Assembly (NCBI RefSeq): GCF_040786285.1
Contig: NZ_JBFMKQ010000004.1
Coordinates: 496,001 to 560,000 of the forward strand
Direction of reading: 5' to 3'
DNA length: 64,000 nt
Origin: Aquimarina sp040786285
Lineage (GTDB): Bacteria > Bacteroidota > Bacteroidia > Flavobacteriales > Flavobacteriaceae
In this document: positions 52,996 to 62,710 of the stretch, piece by piece
Position numbering within the stretch: position 1 is the first letter of the stretch
Layout of the letters: each line of letters opens with the position of its first letter
Notes under the pieces: model-generated
Seen by the model: only the letters and a program-made list of their open reading frames with translations
Database searches by the model: none
Told to the model about the DNA's origin: nothing
Translations under genes and position numbers: made by a program

Positions 52996-54894
52996 ATGGA
53001 AGAAAAGAAGTTTGACCTTAACTCGATAATTGGATTTGCACTTATTTTTGGAATCATCGTTTGGATGTTCTATATAAATCAACCAACCCCAGAAGAGATT
53101 GAGGCAGAAAAGGCCAAAAAAGAACAAGTAGAAACAAAGGAGAAAACAGAGAAGAAAAACACCACAGATTTTGTAAAAGAAAGCGAGGCTATTGTGGTTA
53201 ATCCTCAGGATTCTGTAGCGTTATCCAATGCAAAATCTCAATTGGGGGCATTTGCATATTCGGCTAGTTTACCTTCTGCGAAAGAAGAGTTTACTAAAGT
53301 CGAAAATGAAGTTTTAAGCCTTAAAATAAATAATAGAGGAGGATATATATCTGAAGCGTTATTGAAGAATTTCAAAACATATGATTCGGTTCCTGTATAT
53401 TTAATCAAAGACGGAAAGAACGCTTCTTTCAATATTAATTTTGGTACTACAGATAATAGAATTCTAAATACAAAAGATCTGTTTTTTGAACCTACAGTGA
53501 CCAAAAATGGAGAGAATACTGTTCTATCTATGAAACTAAAGGTTTCTGATTCTAAATTCTTAGAGTATAGATATGAGCTAAAGCCTAATGAATATATGGT
53601 CGATTTTACGATTAGGTCTCAAGGGTTACAGCAAGTAATTAATAGTAGTCAAACGGTAAACCTGGATTGGAAACTTCAAGGAATACGACATGCTAAAAGT
53701 GCAACATATGAAAACAGATATACTGAGATTTCGTATGAATATGATGGAGATAAAGATGATTATTTAGGGCAAGGCGAGTTTGCAGACGATGAAGAAGAAA
53801 ATGTGAGTTGGATAGCATTTAAACAACATTTCTTTACTTCTGTTCTTTTGACAGATTCACCATTCAAAAAAGCATCTTTTACATCTAAAAATTTAGCTGG
53901 CTCTACCGATTTAGATGATAAAGAGATAAAAGTAACCAAGGAGTTTACAGCATCAATGCCTCTAGAACTGCAAGGAGGAGAGTTAAATTATGCTATGGAT
54001 TGGTACTATGGTCCAACCGATTATAAAATTTTAAATACTTATAAACGCAACCTAGATGAAATTGTACCCTTAGGTTGGGGTATTTTTGGAGTAATAAATA
54101 GATATTTATTTATTCCGTTTTTTGCATTTTTAAGTGGCTTTCTACCTTACGGTATCGCAATTGTAGTTATGACTATTATTGTGCGTATTATCTTATCACC
54201 GGTTACCTATAAATCATATTTATCTCAGGCAAAAATGAAAGTTTTACGCCCAGAGATTACTGAGATTAATGAAAAGCATAAAGACAATGCAATGAAGAGA
54301 CAACAAGAAACAATGGCTCTTTATGGTAAAGCAGGTGTTAACCCGATGAGTGGTTGTTTACCAGCGGTAATGCAAATCCCTGTTTTCTATGCTTTATTCA
54401 ACTTCTTTCCAAGTGCATTTCAGTTACGACAAAAGAGTTTCCTATGGGCAGATGATTTATCGAGCTATGATACCATAGCCGAGTTGCCATTTACGATTCC
54501 TTTTTATGGAGATCATATTAGTTTATTTCCAATATTGGCATCGGTAGCTATATTTATTTATATGATGATGACTACCGGGCAAACGATGCAAACGCAACAG
54601 CCGGGAATGCCTAATATGAAATTTATCATGTACCTGTCTCCATTAATGATGTTATTCTTCTTTAATAATTATGCCAGTGGATTATCATTGTATTATTTCA
54701 TTTCTAATCTGATTACAATAGGAATTATGTTAGTCATCAAAAATGTGATTATTGACGATGACAAAATCCATGCAAAGATTCAGGAAAATAAGAAGAAACC
54801 TAAAAAGCAAGGTAAATTTCAGAAGAAAATGAAGGAACTGATGGAGCAAGCTGAAGAACAAAAAAAGCAACAGCAAAAACCAAAAAAGAAATAG
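52996..54894 (+). CDS. yidC: Membrane protein insertase YidC
   Basis: 632 residues. An N-terminal membrane span (LNSIIGFALIFGIIVWMFYI), a large periplasmic beta-sandwich (about 60-350) typical of Gram-negative YidC, and a conserved five-span core (FIPFFAFLSGFLPYGIAIVVMTIIVRIILSPVTYK region, with the hydrophilic groove Arg; GVNPMSGCLPAVMQIPVFYALF). The C-terminus is lysine and glutamine rich (KKPKKQGKFQKKMKE), suited to ribosome contact. Inserts and folds inner-membrane proteins, alone or with Sec. Confidence 0.97.
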   Translation: MEEKKFDLNSIIGFALIFGIIVWMFYINQPTPEEIEAEKAKKEQVETKEKTEKKNTTDFVKESEAIVVNPQDSVALSNAKSQLGAFAYSASLPSAKEEFTKVENEVLSLKINNRGGYISEALLKNFKTYDSVPVYLIKDGKNASFNINFGTTDNRILNTKDLFFEPTVTKNGENTVLSMKLKVSDSKFLEYRYELKPNEYMVDFTIRSQGLQQVINSSQTVNLDWKLQGIRHAKSATYENRYTEISYEYDGDKDDYLGQGEFADDEEENVSWIAFKQHFFTSVLLTDSPFKKASFTSKNLAGSTDLDDKEIKVTKEFTASMPLELQGGELNYAMDWYYGPTDYKILNTYKRNLDEIVPLGWGIFGVINRYLFIPFFAFLSGFLPYGIAIVVMTIIVRIILSPVTYKSYLSQAKMKVLRPEITEINEKHKDNAMKRQQETMALYGKAGVNPMSGCLPAVMQIPVFYALFNFFPSAFQLRQKSFLWADDLSSYDTIAELPFTIPFYGDHISLFPILASVAIFIYMMMTTGQTMQTQQPGMPNMKFIMYLSPLMMLFFFNNYASGLSLYYFISNLITIGIMLVIKNVIIDDDKIHAKIQENKKKPKKQGKFQKKMKELMEQAEEQKKQQQKPKKK

Positions 54895-54913
54895 TTTCGT
54901 AGATATGTATATA

Positions 54914-54942
54914 AAAAAAGCTCCTTTTTCAGGAGCTTTTTT
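54914..54942 (+). terminator. Rho-independent terminator after yidC
   Basis: AAAAAAGCTCCT pairs with AGGAGCTTTTTT across a five-base loop; the T-run is within the 3' arm. Confidence 0.92.
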
Positions 54943-55036
54943 GTATTTTGAATTACTTTTATATTTTTATAAATAGAAAATTGGTATACTTTTTGGAAAT
55001 CACATTCGTTGAAATAATGTCCCAAATTATATAACT

Positions 55037-55732
55037 ATGCGAAGTACATTTTTATTTTGTGTTTTAATTTTTGCCTTTTTTTCGGGTTTTAGTCAGAAGT
55101 ATAATCAGTATGATGCCGAAGGAAAGCGACATGGAAAATGGAAAAAAAAATACGAGAATACCGATCATATTCGGTATGAAGGAACTTTTGATCATGGAAA
55201 AGAAATAGGAGAGTTTAAGTTTTATAAACCTAGTAGCGACGGATCTCCTACGGCAATTAAAGTGTTTTCTAAAAACAATGATACTATATTGGTAAAGTAC
55301 TTTACCAAAAAAGGGAAAATAATAAGTGAAGGAGGAATGATCGGTAAAGATCGAATAGGATTATGGAAATATTATCATAATGACTCCAAGAAGATTATGA
55401 TGACCGAAGAATATCAATCAGGGAAACTACATGGAGAACAGCTTACTTATTTTGATAATGGTCAACTCACAGAAAATAATTCCTATATAGAAGGTAAAAG
55501 AGAAGGCAAAAGAATTATGTATTCTGAAGATGGAATAAAGATCAAAGAATTTACCTACGAAAATGATCAATTGCATGGGATTACTAAATATTTTGATACT
55601 AAAAAAGGCGAACTAATTATCGAAGGAAATTATAAGAGAGATCGCAAAGATGGTATCTGGAACTATTATGAAAATGGAAAACTATCAGAACAGAAATTAT
55701 TTCCTCTGCAACAAGGAGCAAATGATAATTGA
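55037..55732 (+). CDS. Secreted MORN-repeat protein (YwqK antitoxin-like family)
   Basis: 231 residues with a signal peptide (about 1-19, ending GFS). At least six repeats of about 22 residues with G-x-x-x-G-x-W/F-x-x-Y pattern: EGKRHGKWKKKY, HGKEIGEFKFY, IGKDRIGLWKYYH, SGKLHGEQLTYFDNGQL, EGKREGKRIMYSEDG, KRDRKDGIWNYYENGKL. The family is named after a B. subtilis antitoxin but in Bacteroidota it is usually an exported beta-hairpin repeat protein; no toxin gene is adjacent, so an antitoxin role is not supported here. Confidence 0.85.
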   Translation: MRSTFLFCVLIFAFFSGFSQKYNQYDAEGKRHGKWKKKYENTDHIRYEGTFDHGKEIGEFKFYKPSSDGSPTAIKVFSKNNDTILVKYFTKKGKIISEGGMIGKDRIGLWKYYHNDSKKIMMTEEYQSGKLHGEQLTYFDNGQLTENNSYIEGKREGKRIMYSEDGIKIKEFTYENDQLHGITKYFDTKKGELIIEGNYKRDRKDGIWNYYENGKLSEQKLFPLQQGANDN

Positions 55733-55763
55733 TTTATGATATAGAGATATAGATAAAAACCAT

Positions 55764-55790
55764 AAAGCAATGCATAAGCGTTGCTTTTTT
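55764..55790 (+). terminator. Rho-independent terminator before mnmA
   Basis: AAAGCAATGC, ATAA loop, GCGTTGCTTT: a 10-bp stem with one T-G pair, followed by T. It directly abuts the mnmA -7 box at 55798. Confidence 0.9.
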
Positions 55791-55797
55791 TATTTCT

Positions 55798-55805
55798 TAT
55801 TTTTG
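55798..55805 (+). promoter_or_regulatory. Candidate -7 element of mnmA
   Basis: Exact TATTTTTG, 30 bases before the mnmA ATG. Any -33 element would fall inside the terminator stem; the TTG at 55781 is 14 bases away, shorter than usual. Confidence 0.5.
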
Positions 55806-55835
55806 CATAAGAATTAAAGATTAAAGTATTTTTTG

Positions 55836-57023
55836 ATGAAGAGAGTAATCGTTGGATTATCAGGAGGAGTTGACTCTAGTGTTGCTGCATATTTGCTAAA
55901 AGAGCAAGGATATGAGGTGATTGGATTGTTTATGAAAAATTGGCATGATGATTCGGTAACTATTTCTGATGAGTGCCCTTGGCTTGATGATAGTAATGAT
56001 GCATTATTAGTAGCAGAAAAATTAGGGATACCTTTTCAAACCGTTGACCTTAGTGAACAATATAAAGAACGTATTGTTGATTACATGTTTAATGAATACG
56101 AAAAAGGCCGTACGCCTAACCCAGATGTTTTATGTAATCGCGAGATTAAGTTTGATGTATTTTTAAAAATTGCTTTATCTCTTGGTGCAGATTATGTGGC
56201 TACCGGGCATTATTGCAGAAAAGATACCATTGTAAAGGATGGAAAAGAAATCCATCGTTTATTAGCGGGAAAAGACCCAAATAAGGATCAATCGTATTTT
56301 TTATGTCAGTTATCTCAGGATCAATTGGCAAAAACGCTATTTCCGGTAGGAGAATTGTTAAAACCAGAAGTTCGCGAAATTGCAGCAACACAAGATTTGG
56401 TGACTGCCGATAAAAAAGATTCTCAAGGGTTATGTTTCATAGGAAAAGTTCGACTGCCAGACTTTCTACAGCAAAAGCTACAACCAAAACAAGGAGATAT
56501 TATAGAAATTGCTTCTTCCGAAGATAAATACCTACGTGAAGTACCAGAATTTATATCTAAAAAGGAAGAGTTAGAATTTCTTTCAACAAAATATCAATAT
56601 GATGTTAATGACGGGAAAGTGGTGGGTAAACATCAAGGAGCACACTACTATACTAAGGGCCAGCGTAAAGGTTTGGCCGTTGGCGGTACACCAGAGCCAC
56701 TTTTTGTAATAGAAACAGATGTAGAAACCAATACAATTTATACTGGGCAAGGAAAAAGTCACCCCGGTCTATACCGAAAAGCATTATTTATCACGAATGA
56801 AGAATTGCATTGGGTACGTGAAGATCTTAGGCTACAAATAGATGAAGAACTCGAGGTAATGGCAAGAATTAGATACAGACAACCCTTAGAAAAGGCAACA
56901 TTATATCAAGTAGATTCTGGGATGTATGTAGTTTTTGAAAATGGGCAAAGTGCAATAACCGAAGGGCAATTTGTCGCTTGGTATCATGATGATGAATTGG
57001 TAGGATCTGGAGTAATTTCTTAA
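55836..57023 (+). CDS. mnmA: tRNA 2-thiouridine(34) synthase MnmA
   Basis: 395 residues from the ATG at 55836; an in-frame TTG one codon earlier is less likely. ATP-pyrophosphatase P-loop IVGLSGGVDSSVAAYLL at 4-20, the catalytic Cys pair in NPDVLCNREIKFD and SQGLCFIGKVR, and the FxGKG-like beta-barrel tail. Adds sulfur to U34 of Lys, Glu and Gln tRNAs. Its own promoter and terminator suggest a single-gene unit. Confidence 0.97.
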   Translation: MKRVIVGLSGGVDSSVAAYLLKEQGYEVIGLFMKNWHDDSVTISDECPWLDDSNDALLVAEKLGIPFQTVDLSEQYKERIVDYMFNEYEKGRTPNPDVLCNREIKFDVFLKIALSLGADYVATGHYCRKDTIVKDGKEIHRLLAGKDPNKDQSYFLCQLSQDQLAKTLFPVGELLKPEVREIAATQDLVTADKKDSQGLCFIGKVRLPDFLQQKLQPKQGDIIEIASSEDKYLREVPEFISKKEELEFLSTKYQYDVNDGKVVGKHQGAHYYTKGQRKGLAVGGTPEPLFVIETDVETNTIYTGQGKSHPGLYRKALFITNEELHWVREDLRLQIDEELEVMARIRYRQPLEKATLYQVDSGMYVVFENGQSAITEGQFVAWYHDDELVGSGVIS

Positions 57024-57078
57024 TAAAATACTACTGGAGTAAGTATTTAAATTCACTATCAAAATAGTAAACCGAATT

Positions 57079-57106
57079 AATCCTGCTCTATAGCGGGATT
57101 TTTTTT
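57079..57106 (+). terminator. Rho-independent terminator after mnmA
   Basis: AATCCTGCT, CTAT loop, AGCGGGATT, followed by a run of T; one T-G pair in a 9-bp stem. Confidence 0.88.
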
Positions 57107-57167
57107 AATATACTATATATTCGATTTAGTTATATATTAATTTAGATTAGCTTTGTGAAGCTTTACA

Positions 57168-57175
57168 TATTTTTG
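57168..57175 (+). promoter_or_regulatory. Candidate -7 element of the nitronate monooxygenase-like gene
   Basis: Exact TATTTTTG, 16 bases before the ATG at 57192. TTTG at 57152 is too close to be a normal -33. Confidence 0.45.
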
Positions 57176-57191
57176 ACTTATACTAAAATTA

Positions 57192-58136
57192 ATGAATAAA
57201 ATAAAAGATCTATTTAACATACAATACCCAATCATACAAGGTGGAATGATATGGGCAAGTGGTTGGAAGCTTGCAAGTGCAGTTAGTAATGCCGGAGGAC
57301 TAGGGCTCATTGGGTCTGGTTCTATGTACCCAGATGTACTTAGAGAACATATCCAGAAATGCAAAAAAGCTACCGATAAACCGTTTGGGGTTAATGTTCC
57401 AATGTTATACCCTAATCTCGAAGAAATTATACAAATCATTATAGAAGAAGGGGTTAAAGTTGTATTCACTTCTGCAGGAAATCCAAAAACATATACAGCA
57501 TATCTTAAAGAACAAGGAATCACAGTTGTGCATGTAGTAAGTAGTCTTAAATTTGCTTTAAAAGCTCAAGATGCAGGAGTTGATGCAGTGGTAGCAGAAG
57601 GTTTTGAAGCGGGAGGGCATAATGGTAGGGATGAAACCACTACGCTTACATTAATCCCAATGGTTAAAGAAAAGATCAGTGTTCCGTTAATTGCAGCAGG
57701 GGGTATCGCAACAGGTACAGCAATGTACGCAGCAATGGCACTGGGTGCAGACGGGGTCCAGGTAGGGAGTCGTTTTGTTGCAAGTAATGAAGCATCATCA
57801 CATATCGATTTTAAACAAATGGTAGTAGATGCTAAAGAAGGCGATACGCACCTTACTTTAAAAGAGCTAGCACCCGTTCGTCTGCTTAAGAATAAGTTTT
57901 ATTATGATGTGGCTAAACTATATTCTAAAGGACCTACTGTTGAAGAACTGAAGGATTTATTGGGTAGAGCTCGAGCGAAAAAAGGAATGTTTGAGGGTAA
58001 TCTCGATGAAGGAGAGCTCGAAATTGGACAAGTATCTGGATTAATTCATGATATCAAACCAGCTGCAATTATCATAGAAGATATGATTAATGAATTTAGA
58101 GTTACTAAGAAAAAAATGGAACAAGTTTCTATATAA
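57192..58136 (+). CDS. Nitronate monooxygenase/FabK-like flavin oxidoreductase
   Basis: 314 residues. FMN-binding TIM barrel: YPIIQGGMIWAS at the start, GGLGLIGSG, VVAEGFEAGGHNGRDETTT with the catalytic His, LIAAGGIATGTAMYAAMALGADGVQVGSRFVAS for phosphate binding. The family oxidises nitronates or reduces enoyl-ACP; sequence alone does not decide. Ends 9 bases before mazG, so the two are co-transcribed. Confidence 0.9.
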   Translation: MNKIKDLFNIQYPIIQGGMIWASGWKLASAVSNAGGLGLIGSGSMYPDVLREHIQKCKKATDKPFGVNVPMLYPNLEEIIQIIIEEGVKVVFTSAGNPKTYTAYLKEQGITVVHVVSSLKFALKAQDAGVDAVVAEGFEAGGHNGRDETTTLTLIPMVKEKISVPLIAAGGIATGTAMYAAMALGADGVQVGSRFVASNEASSHIDFKQMVVDAKEGDTHLTLKELAPVRLLKNKFYYDVAKLYSKGPTVEELKDLLGRARAKKGMFEGNLDEGELEIGQVSGLIHDIKPAAIIIEDMINEFRVTKKKMEQVSI

Positions 58137-58145
58137 ATACCAGAT

Positions 58146-58919
58146 ATGAATTCTAGAGAAGAACAGCTTAAGGCTTTTGATAGAGTATTGACCATAATGG
58201 ATGAGCTTCGAGAGCAGTGTCCTTGGGATAAAAAACAAACGCTGCAATCATTAAGACATCTAACCATAGAAGAGACATATGAGTTAGGTGATGCTATTTT
58301 GGATAACGATCTGAATGAAGTGAAAAAAGAGCTGGGAGACTTGCTTTTGCATATTGTTTTTTACGCTAAAATCGGTAGTGAAACGAAAGATTTTGATATA
58401 GCAGATGTGGCAAACGAAATTTGTGAAAAACTAATCAATAGACATCCACATATTTATGGAGATGTAAAGGTTGCTAATGAAGATGATGTTAAACGCAATT
58501 GGGAAAATCTTAAACTAAAGGAAGGGAAAAAAAGTGTCTTAGAGGGGGTTCCGAAATCATTGCCAGCACTAGTAAAAGCAAGTAGGATTCAGGATAAAGT
58601 AGCGGGTGTAGGCTTTGACTGGGAAGAGCCTCATCAAGTCTTTGAGAAACTTAAAGAAGAACTTGAAGAATTACAACATGAGATTAAAGTGCAAGATCAG
58701 GATAAAATAGAATCAGAATTTGGCGATGTCCTTTTTTCTATGATCAATTATGCACGCTTTCTTAATATCAATCCTGAAGATGCCCTAGAGCGTACTAATA
58801 AAAAATTCATAAAACGGTTTCAGTACCTGGAAGAAAAGGCTAAAGAAAACAGCAAAAGCCTAAACGATATGACATTGGCCGAAATGGATGTCTTTTGGGA
58901 AGAAGCAAAAAAAATATAG
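58146..58919 (+). CDS. mazG: Nucleoside triphosphate pyrophosphohydrolase MazG
   Basis: 257 residues with two MazG domains in tandem: CPWDKKQTLQSLRHLTIEETYELGDAI and KKELGDLLLHIVFYAKI in the first (about 20-110), ELQHEIKVQDQDKIESEFGDVLFSMINYARFL in the second (about 165-225). Acidic metal-binding E-x-x-E-x12-28-E-x-x-D patterns are intact in both. Hydrolyses non-canonical NTPs to NMP plus pyrophosphate. Confidence 0.95.
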   Translation: MNSREEQLKAFDRVLTIMDELREQCPWDKKQTLQSLRHLTIEETYELGDAILDNDLNEVKKELGDLLLHIVFYAKIGSETKDFDIADVANEICEKLINRHPHIYGDVKVANEDDVKRNWENLKLKEGKKSVLEGVPKSLPALVKASRIQDKVAGVGFDWEEPHQVFEKLKEELEELQHEIKVQDQDKIESEFGDVLFSMINYARFLNINPEDALERTNKKFIKRFQYLEEKAKENSKSLNDMTLAEMDVFWEEAKKI

Positions 58920-58928
58920 CTAAAAAAA

Positions 58929-58961
58929 TTACCCATCTATACAAAAGTAAAAGATGGGTAA
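58929..58961. terminator. Bidirectional hairpin between mazG and the amylase gene
   Basis: TTACCCATCT pairs perfectly with AGATGGGTAA across 13 bases. The T-run is on the amylase (minus) side, so it is mainly the amylase terminator. Confidence 0.85.
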
Positions 58962-58990
58962 CTTGATATATATAATTAAGGGGCGATTCT

Positions 58991-61900
58991 TTAGTTTTTA
59001 ACCAATTTCTTGACTTGAGTATTGCCGTCTATCGAAATTCTACAAAAATAAATACCTGAGGTATTTAATATATTGCCTTTGTTTACACTAAAAGTATGTT
59101 TTCCTTTATCTACTATGTCTTCGTAAATAGTATTAGTAGCTCCGTAAAGATTTACAATATCAATTTGTACTTTACTCTTATCTTTTTGGGTATGCCATAC
59201 TATTGTAGAGTTTTCTGAAATCGGGTTTGGATATATCGACATACCTGGATCTACAATACCAACTTCTACAGTGTTACTAGATCTGGCAGCAACAGGTTTG
59301 TCATCATACCAAACACCGTTGTAATACCAACCATTTTTACATCGATTAAGGTCTGGTGTTTTTGAAGATCCATTATTACTAAAAATTATATTTGCACAGG
59401 ATGTGTTGGTAAATGTATAGCGATGCCATCCATCGGTATCTGCAGTCATAGATTCTCCTGGCCATGTTGTTGTTATATTAGACGGAGTAACATTCCAGAA
59501 GTATATTTCTGGAGAAGTATAAGAGTCGGATTTAAAGTAAACAGTTAATTCTTGTGATTGCTCTGGATTGCTATCATACCAAGTACCATTGTAATACCAT
59601 CCGTCTCCGCATCTATTTAAATCTTGGGTTTGATTAGTGCCATTATTACTAAAGATAAGGTTTGTACAGTTTACATCATTTAATGTATATGTAAACCAGC
59701 CATTACCAGCATCTGTCATAGATACTCCTGGCCAACTAGTAGTAGTTGTACCCGGGCTGGTATTCCAAAAATAGAGGTTAGGATTTGGTAATGAACCTTT
59801 ATAATATATAGTCATTGAGTTAGTTGAGGTAGAAAAAGTAAATGTATTACTAACTATATTGGAGCTTAACCCTTCAGAATCGTAGGCAATTGCCTTAACT
59901 GTTGTGTTTTGAGTTAATGCTATTGGAGAAGTGTATAAACTTGATGATGTTGTTGGCTGCTCTCCATTAAGTGTATAGCGAATAGTAACTCCTGAAGGAT
60001 TATTGTCGCTGGCATTCAAAGTTATTGATATGGTCTCACCTTCAGAAAAAGAACCTCCCTCGGGAGACATTGTAAGGGTAGGGGGAGTATTTGTAGTATT
60101 CCCTGGTTGGGTGTCATACCAAATTCCGTTCTCATACCATCCATCTCTATTTCTGGAAAGGTCGGGAGTTTTATTAGCGCCATTATCACTAAATAGTAAA
60201 TTAGTGCTATCTACTCCTTCAAAAATGTATTCGTACCACTCTGTGTTATCAATTTTAGTCATTTGGGGACCTGGCCAATTACTTGGTGGTAATACATCAG
60301 GAGATTCATTCCAGTAATGAACATTTACTTGCGACCAATTAGACGGTTTCTTATAATAAACACGCAAACCTTCAATGGGGCCTATTGTATAGTTTTTTGT
60401 AGAGATCTGGGAAGCTGCACCATCTTTGTCATAAGCAATAGCCTTTATTGTGGTGGATTCGGTAATTGTAAAAGAACTAGTATATCTTGCACTTGCTGTA
60501 TTTGGAGTGCTACCATTTGTTGTGTAATATACCTCATATGGTGATCCAGCTCCTCCGGCACCTTCCATAAAAATCTGAATCGGGTTTTCAGACTGGTTGT
60601 TGTTCGGGTTGATTATGGCAATAGGATTCGTAGGTCCATTTACGCAATTTTCAAAAAAGCCACCACCGCAACCTCCTAATAATCCGGGTCCGTTTAGTAC
60701 ATAAATCCCTGCAGAACCAGAAGTGACATTAAAATTTAAGTTACCATTGGTAACAACGATTTCTCTACCAGTAACTGCATCACGATAGATTCCGTTTGTC
60801 ATACCGGATATTGAAAAAGAAGCACCACCATCTTTGGTAAGTCCTACTGCGACTTCACTGTTTTGATGTGTTCTACGATACGCCACTGCATTTCCAGGAG
60901 CATCTTTCCAATTCCAAGCGCCTTTTTGTAATGCAGGAACAGCTTTACGTATTGCATTTAGTTTTTTGATATGTTGATATATTTTGTGACTCGACGCCTG
61001 ATCTATAACATCACCGTAATACGCTCTACCAGTTTCATTAATGGATTTCTGAATACCAGATGCATCATGAATATCATTAAATTCTCCTGCTTTAAAACGC
61101 ATTTCGGTGCCATAATATACCGTTGGAATTCCTCTCCAGGTAAACATAAAATTCATACAAGCGGCAAGATTCTCATCAGAGCCTCCGTAGCGTCTGTTCC
61201 AGTCGTTGTTAGGACCAAAGTCATGATTATCAAGCCAGGTAACAAGAGTTGAAGGATCACTATATAAATGATCATATCGGGATGCAGCCTTTACTGTAGG
61301 AAAAGATTGCCCTTCTTCAAAAGTTCCATGAAATGTAGCTTCTCCAAAAAAATCTATAACTGCTAGATCCACTGGAGCCGAATTGTTCACTGCGCCTCTC
61401 CAGGTATAATAATGCGGGTTGGTTTCATCCACCGGGTGTAGTTCATGACGTTTTTGAGCAACCTCACCAAAAATAAACAAGTCTGGGTTTACGGCTTTAA
61501 AAGCATCATAAAAGTAAAGTATATCTTCTCTACTCATATGTTTCACGGTATCCCATCGAAAAGCATCTACTCCCATATTAATAAAAGTGGTATATGCATT
61601 TACCAGGTAGTCTCTTACTACTTGACTGCCTGTGTTTAGATCCGGTGTGTCACCGGCCAAAGCTCTGTTTTGTAAGTTTTCAACATCATCAAATCCTTGA
61701 GCAAAACCGTTGCCAGAGTGGTGATACCAATCTGGGTCAGAAGTATCGACATAGTTCTCTTTCCCAGGAAAATTATAGGCTTCTAAGTTTTGATTATACG
61801 GTGCCGGCATTTTTGCAAGATTTGCCCTGCTCCAAATTAGGTTATCATCTGGATTAGGGGTTAATCCATCATATTCCCAATTTGGATTGTCAGGAGCATA

Positions 61901-62437
61901 CCACGAGGCAGTAGGATCAGTGTTGTATTTTATTTCTGCTACATCCTTTATACCAAATCGACCAGAGTGATTGGTAACGATATCCAGAACAATTTTCATA
62001 TCACGGGCATGAATCTCATTGATAAGATCTTGAAAAGTAGCCCCTGGTGATTCTAATCTTGGATCGACTCTGGTGAAATCCCAGGCATGATACCCATGAT
62101 AATCCAAAGGACTTCTATTGTGCACAATTGGAGTGATCCAGATTGCTGTAAAGCCTAGGTCTTTTATGTAATCTAATTTTTGAATCAGCCCTTTAAAATC
62201 ACCTCTCCATGTAACATCGTTAGGGTCGGTAATGGTGGGGTTTATAGTTGGATCGGGGTTGAAAGAAGACCATTCTGTGGGGGCATTGTTAGAAGAATCC
62301 CCATCAAAGAAACGGGTAGTCATTAAGAAGTAAATAGTTTCTTCTCTAAAATCTGTTTGACTATTTGCTGATAGTGGAAAAAGAGATAGAATACCTGTAC
62401 TTATAATCCCTAATACGGTAAGTAATAATTTTTTCAT
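58991..62437 (-). CDS. Secreted multidomain alpha-amylase (GH13) with starch-binding modules and T9SS type A domain
   Basis: 1148 residues. Signal peptide 1-27. GH13 barrel at about 30-500 with region I DIVTNH (152-157), region II DAFRWDTVKH giving nucleophile Asp 296, region III IFGEVAQ giving acid/base Glu 325, and region IV WLDNHD giving Asp 406; a beta-sandwich follows to about 585. Then CHB_HEX-like (612-685), starch-binding CBM26-like (692-778), second CHB_HEX-like (785-868), second and third CBM26-like (875-957, 964-1048), and a C-terminal type A sorting domain (1066-1148, MSIYPNPISENST to QVKKLVKN). It breaks alpha-1,4-glucans outside the cell. No SusCD pair is adjacent. Confidence 0.95.
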   Translation of the reverse strand: MKKLLLTVLGIISTGILSLFPLSANSQTDFREETIYFLMTTRFFDGDSSNNAPTEWSSFNPDPTINPTITDPNDVTWRGDFKGLIQKLDYIKDLGFTAIWITPIVHNRSPLDYHGYHAWDFTRVDPRLESPGATFQDLINEIHARDMKIVLDIVTNHSGRFGIKDVAEIKYNTDPTASWYAPDNPNWEYDGLTPNPDDNLIWSRANLAKMPAPYNQNLEAYNFPGKENYVDTSDPDWYHHSGNGFAQGFDDVENLQNRALAGDTPDLNTGSQVVRDYLVNAYTTFINMGVDAFRWDTVKHMSREDILYFYDAFKAVNPDLFIFGEVAQKRHELHPVDETNPHYYTWRGAVNNSAPVDLAVIDFFGEATFHGTFEEGQSFPTVKAASRYDHLYSDPSTLVTWLDNHDFGPNNDWNRRYGGSDENLAACMNFMFTWRGIPTVYYGTEMRFKAGEFNDIHDASGIQKSINETGRAYYGDVIDQASSHKIYQHIKKLNAIRKAVPALQKGAWNWKDAPGNAVAYRRTHQNSEVAVGLTKDGGASFSISGMTNGIYRDAVTGREIVVTNGNLNFNVTSGSAGIYVLNGPGLLGGCGGGFFENCVNGPTNPIAIINPNNNQSENPIQIFMEGAGGAGSPYEVYYTTNGSTPNTASARYTSSFTITESTTIKAIAYDKDGAASQISTKNYTIGPIEGLRVYYKKPSNWSQVNVHYWNESPDVLPPSNWPGPQMTKIDNTEWYEYIFEGVDSTNLLFSDNGANKTPDLSRNRDGWYENGIWYDTQPGNTTNTPPTLTMSPEGGSFSEGETISITLNASDNNPSGVTIRYTLNGEQPTTSSSLYTSPIALTQNTTVKAIAYDSEGLSSNIVSNTFTFSTSTNSMTIYYKGSLPNPNLYFWNTSPGTTTTSWPGVSMTDAGNGWFTYTLNDVNCTNLIFSNNGTNQTQDLNRCGDGWYYNGTWYDSNPEQSQELTVYFKSDSYTSPEIYFWNVTPSNITTTWPGESMTADTDGWHRYTFTNTSCANIIFSNNGSSKTPDLNRCKNGWYYNGVWYDDKPVAARSSNTVEVGIVDPGMSIYPNPISENSTIVWHTQKDKSKVQIDIVNLYGATNTIYEDIVDKGKHTFSVNKGNILNTSGIYFCRISIDGNTQVKKLVKN

Positions 62438-62710
62438 TTGTGTAAGCCTGTGTTAATGTGAATTTAGATGACTATAGATAAATTGTGATTGTGTGAAAAA
62501 AACGAATCTATACTTATAGATAATTTATCTTTTTAATAATTTTTTTGCTGATATTGCAATTTAAGTAAATTCTTACAAGGACTTTTAGTAGAAGATTTCC
62601 GAAAACGTTTGAGTGTTAATAAATCATTAACATAAAATTGATTTTTACTAGTAAATAAAGATTCGTGTGGTATAGTAAACTCAGTTATGCTATATAGTAA
62701 GCTATATCTG

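Noticed and set aside
55037..55732. Toxin-antitoxin pair
   Set aside because: The MORN-repeat protein is exported and has no toxin-like neighbour; the antitoxin label is only inherited from the family name.
60003..60544. Frames on the plus strand opposite the amylase
   Set aside because: They mirror the repeated starch-binding modules and have no independent support.
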